A stretch of 64,000 bases of DNA from Geobacillus sp. 46C-IIa (lineage in GTDB: Bacteria; Bacillota; Bacilli; Bacillales; Anoxybacillaceae). Under the pieces are notes generated by a model. The model was not told the origin of the DNA and did not search any database. It saw nothing but the letters and a program-made list of their open reading frames with translations. Of the stretch, positions 30,421 to 41,409 are shown piece after piece; positions within the stretch are counted from its first letter, which is position 1; each line of letters opens with the position of its first letter. The stretch spans positions 3,328,001 to 3,392,000 of the forward strand of contig NZ_CP061474.1 in assembly GCF_014679505.1 (NCBI RefSeq), written 5' to 3'. A program made the translations under genes and the position numbers.

Positions 30421-30598
30421 GAGTCTTCACCCACTTCCACGCACATTCATAAACAAACTGTTTTAACCTGCCGACGGGTAAATGATTCGGCATATTACTC
30501 GTTTTTCTGTTTTGATGATTTTTCCATATCCGACTTTCTTCTGTCAACCCATTTTACCATATTACCATGTCTCGATGCCGCCGCCAAACGATATATGT

Positions 30599-30630
30599 AA
30601 AAAGGGCGTCCCCTGCTTGGGACACCCTCG
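30599..30630 (-). terminator. Terminator of sspF
   Basis: Minus-strand stem GGGTGTCCC/GGGACGCCC (9 bp, one G-U) with an AAGCAG loop, followed by TTTTTACA. Confidence 0.85.
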
Positions 30631-30655
30631 CCGCAACGCGCCATCGCCGCCGGCG

Positions 30656-30835
30656 CTATTCCGTTTTCCCGGCCAGCTGCCGTTCTGCCCGTTCAATCGC
30701 CAATCTTACCATGTTTCCTGCGTCTTTCGCGCGGATGGCTCCCCATCCTTCACGCTGCACGACATCGTAAAAGCCTAGCTCTTTTGCCAGCTCTTCCTTC
30801 AAGCGTTGCGACATAACTCCGCGGCGTCGACCCAA
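30656..30835 (-). CDS. sspF: Small acid-soluble spore protein, alpha/beta type SspF
   Basis: 59 aa. The alpha/beta-type SASP fold with [20 protein letters not shown] and an N-terminal GRRRGVM, matching B. subtilis SspF (61 aa). It binds and protects spore DNA. The start is a TTG: AAAGGGG lies 9 nt upstream and the family begins at this Gly-Arg-Arg. The frame is open further to 30889 without a ribosome site. Transcribed from a sigma-G-like promoter well upstream. Confidence 0.92.
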   Translation of the reverse strand: MGRRRGVMSQRLKEELAKELGFYDVVQREGWGAIRAKDAGNMVRLAIERAERQLAGKTE

Positions 30836-30952
30836 TGTCAGCAACCCCTTTCGATGTTCATTGGCGTCATGGGACGAAACGTTGTGCAACCCGCCGGCGC
30901 GATCAACCGACCAGCTTTCCCTCGTAAAAATGAAAGGCGGCTGCGGCAGTTT

Positions 30953-30983
30953 TAGTATGAAATAACGGAGGCGGCTTTATGTC
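30953..30983 (-). promoter_or_regulatory. Probable sigma-G promoter of sspF
   Basis: CATACTA (30959-30953) is a perfect sigma-G -10 element; 18 bp upstream lies GACATA (30983-30978), close to GHATR. Transcription would begin about 110 nt before the sspF start, a long leader for an SASP gene. Confidence 0.55.
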
Positions 30984-31008
30984 TGCCTATTATTGTCTCG
31001 CTTCACCG

Positions 31009-31134
31009 TTATTGGCTTGTAACGCTCCAATCTTGCCGCGATGACATCCCACGGCTGACACTCCCGCGCAAAACTAAGGGATGCTTAGTCCGCGCCTCCT
31101 CATAAGCCTTTTGGTGCATCTCACTGGCCAGCAA
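31009..31134 (-). CDS. Possible small ORF between veg and sspF (doubtful)
   Basis: 41 codons, TTG start, in the 350-bp interval between sspF and veg. It encodes an amphipathic helix-like N-terminus (SEMHQKAYEEARTKHPL) then RGMSSRQDWSVTSQ. I do not recognise the product. No good ribosome binding site precedes the TTG or the ATG at 31119. It could be a gene remnant or chance. Apart from this and the sigma-G promoter I see nothing else in the interval. Confidence 0.2.
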   Translation of the reverse strand: MLASEMHQKAYEEARTKHPLVLRGSVSRGMSSRQDWSVTSQ

Positions 31135-31187
31135 AAAACCCCCCGCTTTTCTTTACGGCAAAACAAAAAGCAGCAAACAACTGATGT

Positions 31188-31445
31188 CTACTGCCCCCCT
31201 GCTTGCTCATCGTCCCAAAACGTCAGCTTCACGGTTTCCGTCAATACGTCGGCGTAACTGAACGATACGCGTTCAAACGAGTTTTCCTTTTGATCCAGTT
31301 CAATGACAAATACCGATGGGTAAGTCTCCGCCAAAATGCCGCAACGCTCAATCATTTTTCTGCGTCCGCCGTTGGCCCGCAGCGTTAAACGTCTCCCGAT
31401 ATTAGAGTCCAGCGTTTTTTTAATATCGGATAAAGTTTTTGGCAT
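31188..31445 (-). CDS. veg: Veg protein (biofilm-associated)
   Basis: 85 aa, matches Veg/DUF1021 throughout ([20 protein letters not shown] start, [20 protein letters not shown] core). In B. subtilis it stimulates biofilm matrix genes by acting on SinR. GAGGTGG precedes the ATG. Driven by two tandem strong promoters. Confidence 0.95.
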   Translation of the reverse strand: MPKTLSDIKKTLDSNIGRRLTLRANGGRRKMIERCGILAETYPSVFVIELDQKENSFERVSFSYADVLTETVKLTFWDDEQAGGQ

Positions 31446-31469
31446 TCGTCATCCACCTCACTGTTTGCA

Positions 31470-31498
31470 ATTATAACAAAAACGGCATTCAAAGTCAA
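31470..31498 (-). promoter_or_regulatory. veg proximal promoter
   Basis: TTGACT (31498-31493), 17-bp spacer, TATAAT (31475-31470). Eleven of twelve consensus bases. Confidence 0.85.
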
Positions 31499-31507
31499 AA
31501 AATAATG

Positions 31508-31537
31508 ATTATATCAGCGTGTTTTTGTTTCTGTCAA
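31508..31537 (-). promoter_or_regulatory. veg distal promoter
   Basis: TTGACA (31537-31532), 18-bp spacer, TATAAT (31513-31508): all twelve consensus bases. Tandem veg promoters are also known in B. subtilis. Confidence 0.82.
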
Positions 31538-31612
31538 TGAATATTTTTCTACAATATCCTTCTTTTTATGTACTTAATGGCACTTTTTTGTAAAAAAATG
31601 CGGCGGAAAGCA

Positions 31613-31641
31613 TAAAAAAACCGCCCGTCAACTGCGGCGGC
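31613..31641 (-). terminator. Terminator of yabG overlapping its stop codon
   Basis: Minus-strand CCGCC/GGCGG stem with a loop that contains the yabG stop codon (31630-31628), followed by TTTTTTT. Confidence 0.75.
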
Positions 31642-32527
31642 TTTCCCCTCGTTCCTCGTCAATGAGGCGAAACGGCATTCCGGTGCGGAGCACTCCTTTC
31701 GTTTCCACCCCGCCTAACCCCTTTTCCCCGGTCAACGTGTTGCGAAGCACATCCCACACATCGACCGTTTCCGTGAACGGAGTAAAGCTGAGGCGCGACA
31801 CGATATAGACCGGATCAAGGGCATGGATGTTAACCCGCGCCGGTGAACTAGCGAAATTGGCTCCAGCGCGGATCAGCGACTCGAAATGCGATTGGCAAGC
31901 GCCGGCGAAAACGATGAGCTGGTCTAGATGCGGCACTTTTTTGCGCGCTTCTTTCACCGTTTGGACGAAGTGGCGCGAGTGGCGGTACGCTTTTAAATCG
32001 TGCACTTTTCCTTTCGATTTGGAATACGAATCGTGGCCGGTGATAACCAAAATATCTGGGCGAAACTGCTCGATCAAATGGCCGACTTTTTCCGGCATCT
32101 CGCTTTCCTCACAGTAAATGCCGTGCACCGGCACCCCAATCCGTTCATATAAATCCAAGCATTTGCGCAAATATAACGGGTCGCCGTCCAAGTGGAGGAC
32201 GCGTCCCGGAATTTGAAAAAAATCCTTTTCCACCCGATATCCGCCGGTCGCTCGATATTCCACTTTTTGTTTAATCGTCTGGTAATCTTGGCGGAACAGC
32301 CGGTACGATTGTTCGATCAGCTCGATTTCCCGCTTTTTCCGTTCTTGCCGCTCCTGCTCATCGATGACGACTAAATCGCTGCACGGAGCGTCTGCGACAA
32401 GCCGCACATCTTCGCCGTATAAAATCGCCTCCCACTCGCCGTCTCTTTCTTTAATGTCAATGACGCGGAACAATAAGTCGCATTGGTAAGATTTGCGGGC
32501 GACAATATCACCGATTTTGACGTCCAT
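31628..32527 (-). CDS. yabG: Sporulation-specific protease YabG
   Basis: 299 aa, peptidase family U57. Residues 1-60 form a small beta domain; the catalytic region holds HDSYSK near residue 165 and FAGACQSHFESL near residue 210, containing the His and Cys required in B. subtilis. It trims coat proteins during spore maturation. The ATG at 32527 follows GGAGTG; the GTG three bases upstream is an alternative. Its terminator overlaps the stop codon. Confidence 0.94.
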   Translation of the reverse strand: MDVKIGDIVARKSYQCDLLFRVIDIKERDGEWEAILYGEDVRLVADAPCSDLVVIDEQERQERKKREIELIEQSYRLFRQDYQTIKQKVEYRATGGYRVEKDFFQIPGRVLHLDGDPLYLRKCLDLYERIGVPVHGIYCEESEMPEKVGHLIEQFRPDILVITGHDSYSKSKGKVHDLKAYRHSRHFVQTVKEARKKVPHLDQLIVFAGACQSHFESLIRAGANFASSPARVNIHALDPVYIVSRLSFTPFTETVDVWDVLRNTLTGEKGLGGVETKGVLRTGMPFRLIDEERGESRRS

Positions 32528-32618
32528 CACCGTTCACTCCATTGTATAATCGTTGTCACCCATACGATATGCATGCGCGGACAATAGGTGATAGACGCCT
32601 GTTTCCTTTCACTGCATC

Positions 32619-34056
<1,438 letters not shown>

Positions 34057-34113
34057 CACATCATTGCAGAAACAGCGAAATAAGAGATTTTTCCTATTTC
34101 TGCAATGCCTCCT
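34057..34113 (-). promoter_or_regulatory. Shine-Dalgarno bridged to the rnmV start by a hairpin
   Basis: On the minus strand AGGAGG (34113-34108) is followed by one C, then a perfect 10-bp inverted repeat ATTGCAGAAA (34106-34097) / TTTCTGCAAT (34072-34063) with a 24-nt loop, then GATGTG and ATG 34056. Folding the repeat leaves exactly 7 nt between AGGAGG and ATG. No other start codon in the rnmV frame is better served. Confidence 0.65.
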
Positions 34114-34264
34114 TTCCGGTAAACTAAATGGTAGGATGAACCTTCACCGCTATTGCTCCATTTCCCTTTTATTTTTTCAATTTCGTTGAAACTTTTCTCC
34201 GCATCATTCGTCTAATTAGACAGAAGTGGGAAAGTGCGCATTGTCCCGGCACAATGCCATTATA

Positions 34265-34297
34265 ACGAAAAAAAGCAGAGGGAAAAAACCCTCCGCT
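34265..34297 (-). terminator. Terminator of yabE
   Basis: Minus-strand stem AGCGGAGGG/CCCTCTGCT (one G-U) with a TTTTTT loop, followed by TTTTTTTCG. Confidence 0.85.
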
Positions 34298-34316
34298 CTG
34301 TCCTTCGATCGCATTT

Positions 34317-35522
34317 CTATGGAAGCACCCGTATCTTTACGCGCTTTCTGCCCCAACGAAACGCATCCGACCGTTCCGGGAAAAATACATCAATTTTGTA
34401 TCCGCGGATGCTTGAGCCGGTGTCAGCGGCGATGGCATATCCGTATCCTTCCACGTATACCTTCGACCCGAGGGGGATGATGGACGGGTCGACGGCGATC
34501 ACTTTGGCGGAAGGATTTTGGCGCAAGTTAATGCCTGTGCTCGTTACGCCTGAACAGCCTGCGCAATAGGCCGTATAGGCGGTGGCGGTGACGTAAAATT
34601 CCTTCGCGGCGTGATCGGAGCCGCGCGAGGATGGCCGGTCGGACGTCTTAGTTGGGTGCACCGTTTTTGTGCCGATGGCGACAATGCGCGCTTTGCTTTC
34701 TTTCACCGTTTTTGTCGCAATCAGTTTGCGCGCCACTTCTTTGCCGTTTTCAAACGTCACTTCATACGTTTTTTCAATTTTCCCTTTTTCTCCGGGCTCA
34801 ATCACGCGCCGTTCTCCTTTCGGCAGCGAGCCGTCCCGTTTCGTCACCACAGCAAAGTCAACAGGCTCTTCCACTACATCGGTGACTTTTTTTACCCGAG
34901 TGATGTGAATGGTCATTTGCTCTTTGACCTTTTCTTGCAAGGAAGGCTCAATTCGATCCAGTTTACCTAGCTGAATCCCTTGCTGTTTTAAAAAGTCAGC
35001 GACCGTAGTCGAAGTTGTCCACGCCTGCTGCTGTTTGCCGCCAACATCGATGCGGACGGGGAACGCCTTTTCGACGCCGATGTCCATGCCTTTTTTGATT
35101 TTCGCCGAAAGCGTTGGCGTCACTTTGTCATGCGGTCCGACCGCCACGTGTTGCAACCGAAGCAACTCCTTAACTGTATCGGCTGTCGTCCACACTTTTT
35201 TCGTTTTCCCGTTTATCGTCAATGTCACTTCTTTGCTTGCTTCCCAAATGATATGGAGATCGTCCGTAATCGGTGTGCTTAAGGACGGATAAACGTAATC
35301 TTCTTTGCGCGGCTGAATGCCTTGCTCCTCAAGCAACTCCTTTACATTTTCTGCATGTGTGCGAATTTCTTGTTCTTCCCCGTTGACGGTTAACGTGACA
35401 TCATCTTTCGCCATCTCGTATCCAGCGACCCCGGTTGTCGCGGAGATGGCGAGAAACCCGCTCGCCGTAGCGGTCACGTTTTTCCTCCATAAGTCCAACC
35501 ATTTCCTCCTGTTTGGCAACAT
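34317..35522 (-). CDS. yabE: Cell-wall protein YabE with G5 and 3D domains
   Basis: 401 aa. An N-terminal membrane or signal segment (residues 14-35) is followed by three DUF348 ubiquitin-like repeats (about 40-205), a G5 domain (about 205-285) and a C-terminal 3D domain (about 310-401) with the Asp triad in AVDPSIIPLGS, AADTGSS and KIDVFFP. It resembles Rpf/Sps muralytic stationary-phase enzymes and probably cleaves peptidoglycan. AAGGAGG precedes the ATG by 11 nt. Monocistronic. Confidence 0.93.
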   Translation of the reverse strand: MLPNRRKWLDLWRKNVTATASGFLAISATTGVAGYEMAKDDVTLTVNGEEQEIRTHAENVKELLEEQGIQPRKEDYVYPSLSTPITDDLHIIWEASKEVTLTINGKTKKVWTTADTVKELLRLQHVAVGPHDKVTPTLSAKIKKGMDIGVEKAFPVRIDVGGKQQQAWTTSTTVADFLKQQGIQLGKLDRIEPSLQEKVKEQMTIHITRVKKVTDVVEEPVDFAVVTKRDGSLPKGERRVIEPGEKGKIEKTYEVTFENGKEVARKLIATKTVKESKARIVAIGTKTVHPTKTSDRPSSRGSDHAAKEFYVTATAYTAYCAGCSGVTSTGINLRQNPSAKVIAVDPSIIPLGSKVYVEGYGYAIAADTGSSIRGYKIDVFFPERSDAFRWGRKRVKIRVLP

Positions 35523-35723
35523 GAAATGAAACGCCTCCTTCTCCTCCGAAATTCCCCTCTCCCTCTAACATGTACGCACGAGCATACTCTATTATGCAGA
35601 AAATTCAGCGAAAAGGGAAGGAAGACTTGTCGACATACGGTTGGCTCATCTCGGCTGAATTTGTAGAACTTTTTCATCTTCTCCCCTCTTTCGACAAGCC
35701 TCCCGGTTATTCGACGCCTAATT

Positions 35724-36494
35724 TTAGCGGTCGATGGCGAACAATTTTTTGGCATTTTCCGTCGTTGTTTCCGCCACTTCGGCAAAAGAAACGTTTTTGA
35801 TCTCCGCGATCGCTTCAGCAACATATTTTACATAACTCGGCTCGTTTCGTTTTCCGCGGAAAGGGTGAGGCGTTAAATACGGACAATCGGTCTCAATCAA
35901 TAAATGGCTGAGCGGGATTTCCTTTGCCACTTCCTTCGGCTTTTTCGCATTTTTAAACGTGACCGGTCCGCCAAGGGAAATAAGAAAGTTCATTTCGATG
36001 CACTGCCTCGCTACTTCAACGCTGCCGCTGAAACAATGCATAATGCCGCCGACTTCGGCGGCGTTTTCTTCCTGTAAAATTTTTAAAATATCCGCCGTTG
36101 CCTCGCGGTTATGAATGATGATCGGCAACTTCACCTTTTTTGCCAGCGCGATTTGCCGGCGAAATACGTCTTGTTGGACGTCCTTTGGTGATTTATCCCA
36201 ATAATAATCAAGCCCCATCTCGCCGAGCGCCACCACTTTCGGATGAACGGCGAGCTGTTCAATCATCTGTAAGTCGTCATCAGTCATATCAACCGCATCG
36301 ACCGGATGCCAGCCAACCGCCGCGTAAATAAACGGGTGCCGCTCGGCCAGCTCCATCGCTCGGTCAATCGTCGGGCGGTCAAACCCGACAACAACGATGT
36401 GCGAAACCCCTTCAGCGCGGGCGCGTTCAATGACTTGCTCTACGTCTTCATCATATTGGACTGCATTCAAATGCGCATGCGTATCGAAAAGCAT
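35724..36494 (-). CDS. tatD: TatD-family metal-dependent deoxyribonuclease
   Basis: 256 aa amidohydrolase-fold DNase (YabD). Metal ligands: HAH in DTHAHLN (residues 4-10), the Glu in LGEMGLDY near residue 92, His in IIHNREA near residue 128, HCFSG near residue 153 and Asp in ETDCPYL near residue 203. The ATG at 36494 follows AGAGGG; the long open frame to 36773 overlaps metG and is spurious. It follows metG, probably in one unit. Confidence 0.93.
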   Translation of the reverse strand: MLFDTHAHLNAVQYDEDVEQVIERARAEGVSHIVVVGFDRPTIDRAMELAERHPFIYAAVGWHPVDAVDMTDDDLQMIEQLAVHPKVVALGEMGLDYYWDKSPKDVQQDVFRRQIALAKKVKLPIIIHNREATADILKILQEENAAEVGGIMHCFSGSVEVARQCIEMNFLISLGGPVTFKNAKKPKEVAKEIPLSHLLIETDCPYLTPHPFRGKRNEPSYVKYVAEAIAEIKNVSFAEVAETTTENAKKLFAIDR

Positions 36495-36586
36495 ACAACT
36501 ACCCTCTTTTCCACCTTGATGATAAGTGTAGCATAGAAATTGGTTACGTATGTCACAGATCGTTAACATTTCCATTACAAAATGGC

Positions 36587-36619
36587 AACAAGGAGGTGTC
36601 AAGGCCGACACCCCCTCGT
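36587..36619 (-). terminator. Weak hairpin after metG
   Basis: Minus-strand stem AGGGGGTGTC/GACACCTCCT with a GGCCTT loop but only TGTTGCC after it. Partial termination or mRNA stabilisation is more likely than a full stop. Confidence 0.35.
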
Positions 36620-36637
36620 CGATCAAACGGTGATTTA

Positions 36638-38593
<1,956 letters not shown>

Positions 38594-38620
38594 TCAGGCC
38601 CTCCCTCATACTGTTGAGCA

Positions 38621-38646
38621 CAAAAACCCCCGTCTGGCGACGGGAG
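38621..38646 (-). terminator. Attenuator-like hairpin in the metG leader
   Basis: Minus-strand stem CTCCCGTC/GACGGGGG (8 bp, one wobble) with a GCCA loop, followed by TTTTTG. It lies about 30 nt before the metG start, downstream of the likely promoter, so it would stop metG transcription unless prevented. No T-box AGGGTGG motif is present. Confidence 0.7.
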
Positions 38647-38768
38647 CGGCGTTACTTCTATTTTACATAATTTTTTCATTCTACAAAAACATCTATTTCT
38701 CCTCGGTGGAAAAAATATACCCGAACGGACAAAAATACGTCCTTATTTTCGAAATGAGCCACGAATTT

Positions 38769-38798
38769 ATTATAGAAGGATAGGGTTTAAACAGCCAA
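38769..38798 (-). promoter_or_regulatory. Likely promoter of metG
   Basis: TTGGCT (38798-38793), 18-bp spacer, perfect TATAAT (38774-38769), giving a leader of about 170 nt. The 393-bp gap between metG and abrB holds this promoter and leader, the abrB promoter and an A/T-rich stretch between them. Confidence 0.55.
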
Positions 38799-38884
38799 AA
38801 AGATTCATTTTTCCCTTTGTTCATCGACAAGCTTTTTTTTGAAATAACAATATACATTTTTTTAAAATTTTACATATTAAAGGA

Positions 38885-38913
38885 TTGACGCATAATGGAA
38901 ACACTGATATGAT
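38885..38913 (+). promoter_or_regulatory. Promoter of abrB
   Basis: TTGACG (38885-38890), 17-bp spacer, TATGAT (38908-38913). Confidence 0.75.
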
Positions 38914-38929
38914 TAGGGTGTAGGAAATT

Positions 38930-38946
38930 TGTCGAATATTGACGAA
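38930..38946 (+). promoter_or_regulatory. Spo0A boxes in the abrB leader
   Basis: A perfect 0A box TGTCGAA (38930-38936) and a one-mismatch copy TGACGAA (38940-38946), 10 bp apart, just downstream of the expected start site. The same arrangement in B. subtilis lets Spo0A~P repress abrB. Confidence 0.82.
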
Positions 38947-38983
38947 TAAACGCAAAAAATCATTTCGGAGAGGAGAAAAGACG

Positions 38984-39277
38984 ATGAAATCAACAGGGAT
39001 CGTACGTAAAGTCGATGAGTTGGGCCGCGTCGTCATCCCGATTGAGTTGCGCCGCACGTTAGATATTAACGAAAAAGATGCATTAGAAATTTACGTCGAC
39101 GACGATCGCATCATTTTGAAAAAATATAAACCGAACATGACGTGCGTCGTCACCGGCGAAGTGTCAGACGACAACTTTAAATTAGCCGGCGGCAAAATCA
39201 TTTTAAGCCGCGAAGGAGCGGAAATTTTGCTTCAGGAGATCCGCCAACACTTGCAAGAGGCAACGGACAACGAATAA
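38984..39277 (+). CDS. abrB: Transition-state regulator AbrB
   Basis: 97 aa DNA-binding repressor of stationary-phase genes. The N-terminal swapped-hairpin domain (MKSTGIVRKVDELGRVVIPI) is followed by the C-terminal multimerisation region. AGGAG precedes the ATG at 38984; 15 upstream codons are open but contain the ribosome site. Plus strand, convergent with rsmI and divergent from metG. Confidence 0.97.
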   Translation: MKSTGIVRKVDELGRVVIPIELRRTLDINEKDALEIYVDDDRIILKKYKPNMTCVVTGEVSDDNFKLAGGKIILSREGAEILLQEIRQHLQEATDNE

Positions 39278-39318
39278 AAAAAGAGTTTCTCTGGCTTCTC
39301 AGAGAAACTCTTTTTTTT
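39275..39318. terminator. Bidirectional terminator of abrB and rsmI
   Basis: Stem AAAGAGTTTCTCTG/CAGAGAAACTCTTT with a short loop and A/T tracts on both sides, so it works in both directions. The last codons and stop of rsmI lie inside the stem. Confidence 0.9.
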
Positions 39319-40204
39319 CTTGCCGCTGATGGTACTGTTGATAGACGTCGCGTTTCGACATGTTTCGATCGCCAGCCGCCTGTTTCACCGCTTCCTTGAC
39401 GGAAAGACCATGCTCGCGAACATAATAATCGACATGTTCGACAAGCGAAAGCGGCTGCCACCACGCTTCTTCTTCCTGTTCGGGTTCACCTCCGCTCCGC
39501 GCCCCCTCAACAACGACACAAAACTCACCGCGGATGTCAGCTGTCTCCGCCCAAGCGATCACCTCGCTCAAATCGCCGCGGATGAACTCCTCGAACCGTT
39601 TCGTCAACTCGCGGCAAAGAGCGACGCGCCGCTCACCAAATACGTCATACATGGCCGCAAGCGTTTCTTTCAGACGGTGAGGGGCTTCATAAAAAATCAA
39701 CGTCTCCGCCGCCGTTTTTAACGACAGCAACTGCTCCCGCCTCTCTTTTTTCGCCCGCTCTAAAAAACCGATGAACAAAAAGCGGCCGGTCGGCAGCCCG
39801 GAGGCGACAAGCGCCGTTAACGCCGCGTTCGCTCCGGGAAGGGGAACAACGCGGCATCGTTCCGCCAACGCCGCGACAATCAGTTCATATCCGGGGTCGG
39901 AAATGCCCGGCATGCCGGCATCGCTCACTAACGCTACAGTTTTCCCTTCTTTCAGCCATTCGACAAGCTGCCGGCCGCTGGCGTACCTATTATGCTCATG
40001 ATAGCTCACAAGCGGTGTATGAATGTCGAAATGAGACAACAGCTTTTTCGTCTGCCTTGTATCTTCGGCGGCGATCACATCCGCCTCCCGCAGCGTTCGC
40101 ACCGCACGAAACGTCATATCTTCCAAATTGCCGATCGGTGTCGGCACGATGTACAGCGTTCCTTGTTCCATTTGCTCAGCAAAGCTTTTTTGTTGCCAAA
40201 GCAT
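39299..40204 (-). CDS. rsmI: 16S rRNA 2'-O-ribose C1402 methyltransferase
   Basis: 301 aa, tetrapyrrole-methylase fold. Signature PTPIGNLEDMTFRAV near residue 21 and SDAGMPGISDPGYEL near residue 91. Start ATG 40204 after AAGGGGCGG; 30 upstream in-frame codons overlap trmN6 and are not conserved. The C-terminus is encoded within the terminator stem shared with abrB. Confidence 0.94.
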   Translation of the reverse strand: MLWQQKSFAEQMEQGTLYIVPTPIGNLEDMTFRAVRTLREADVIAAEDTRQTKKLLSHFDIHTPLVSYHEHNRYASGRQLVEWLKEGKTVALVSDAGMPGISDPGYELIVAALAERCRVVPLPGANAALTALVASGLPTGRFLFIGFLERAKKERREQLLSLKTAAETLIFYEAPHRLKETLAAMYDVFGERRVALCRELTKRFEEFIRGDLSEVIAWAETADIRGEFCVVVEGARSGGEPEQEEEAWWQPLSLVEHVDYYVREHGLSVKEAVKQAAGDRNMSKRDVYQQYHQRQEKKEFL

Positions 40205-40220
40205 TCGCGTTCCGCCCCTT

Positions 40221-40970
40221 TTACGGTGAAATAATCCCATATAAGATGCGCTTCGTTTCCTCCGTATATTCGTTGTCCTCGCCATAAACGACAAGCGGGG
40301 GCAACACTTTTAAATCTGGGCTGGCATCTTTCATTCCTTCAATTAAAATCATGTTCGCCTCTTTTCCCGCTTTTGGATAGACAAACCGGAGTCGCTTCGG
40401 CTCAAGCCGGTATTGGCGCATAAGCATTACGATGTCAGGCAGCCGCCCAGGCCGATGGACGAACGCCGCTTTTCCGCCTTGCTTCAACAATTGGCTGCTG
40501 ACGCGAACGACATCTTCCAATGTACAATAAATTTCGTGGCGGGCGATGGCCAAGTGTTTGTTTTTGCTCAGCTCATCTTTGCCGGCAGCTGGAAAATACG
40601 GGGGGTTGCACGTAACGACATCGTACCGGCTGTAGCCAATTCGTTGCGGCGCGTCTTTAATGTCGCCGTGTATAATCTCGATTTGTTCTTCAAGCCCGTT
40701 GTACTGCACGCTTCGCCTCGCCATGTCGCAAAGCCGCTCCTGAATTTCAATGCCGATAATCGCCCCTTTTGTCCGCTGGCTCAGCAACAGTGGGATCACC
40801 CCGTTGCCCGTGCATAAATCGACGATGTGCCCTTTTTGAATAGGCAAATAGGCAAAATGGGCGAGCAGCACCGCATCAAGGGAAAAAGAAAATACGGACG
40901 GGCTCTGAATGATGCGAAGCTCCTCATTGAACAAATAATCAAGCCGTTCATCCCCGTACAATTCCACCAT
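40221..40970 (-). CDS. trmN6: tRNA(Val) m6A37-type methyltransferase (TrmN6 family)
   Basis: 249 aa Rossmann-fold methyltransferase (YabB). SAM motif [14 protein letters not shown] near residue 50 and catalytic NPPY near residue 121, the signature of N6-adenine methylation. GGAGG is followed by GTG 40973 and ATG 40970; either could start. Exact tRNA target is inferred from the family. In B. subtilis a GIY-YIG gene (yazA) follows; here rsmI begins 16 nt later. Confidence 0.88.
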   Translation of the reverse strand: MVELYGDERLDYLFNEELRIIQSPSVFSFSLDAVLLAHFAYLPIQKGHIVDLCTGNGVIPLLLSQRTKGAIIGIEIQERLCDMARRSVQYNGLEEQIEIIHGDIKDAPQRIGYSRYDVVTCNPPYFPAAGKDELSKNKHLAIARHEIYCTLEDVVRVSSQLLKQGGKAAFVHRPGRLPDIVMLMRQYRLEPKRLRFVYPKAGKEANMILIEGMKDASPDLKVLPPLVVYGEDNEYTEETKRILYGIISP

Positions 40971-41030
40971 CACACACGATCCTCCATTGAAAAAAATAAC
41001 CTTTCCGGAGCGGAAAGGGTTGCACTACCT

Positions 41031-41393
41031 TTATTTTTTGTTTAAAAACGATAAACAAAACAAGCAATCGCCCTCTGTGCGTACGCTTCCGTAGTGGACG
41101 TGGCAAATATGGAATCCTTCTTGGTAAAGGCGGGCTAAATTGTCATACCCTTCGCCAATGTCGATCAGCTTTTTGCCATGCTTCGTCTCTTTTCGTTTTT
41201 CTTCTTCCCATGCCTCAAGCAGCTGCTCAAGCCGCCGGCGCAGATGGGCGTTTTCGATTTGCAGCTGATGGTTTTCCTCCAACAGCTCGGCTACGCGCTG
41301 TTTCAGCTGCACAAGCTCACGGTAAAAATGGCTCAGATGCTCTTCCATGTTTGCCACCGATTGAAACACTTCTTTTTTATCTACCTTTTCCAC
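41031..41393 (-). CDS. yabA: Replication initiation control protein YabA
   Basis: 120 aa. An N-terminal coiled coil (residues 1-60) tetramerises; the C-terminal zinc domain ([19 protein letters not shown]) binds DnaA and DnaN. It prevents overinitiation at the origin. Start is a GTG 41393 with GGGGTGG 6 nt upstream and matches the B. subtilis length (119 aa); an in-frame GTG at 41423 overlaps ricT. Lies between ricT and trmN6. Confidence 0.94.
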   Translation of the reverse strand: MEKVDKKEVFQSVANMEEHLSHFYRELVQLKQRVAELLEENHQLQIENAHLRRRLEQLLEAWEEEKRKETKHGKKLIDIGEGYDNLARLYQEGFHICHVHYGSVRTEGDCLFCLSFLNKK

Positions 41394-41409
41394 ATGGCCC
41401 CACCCCAAA

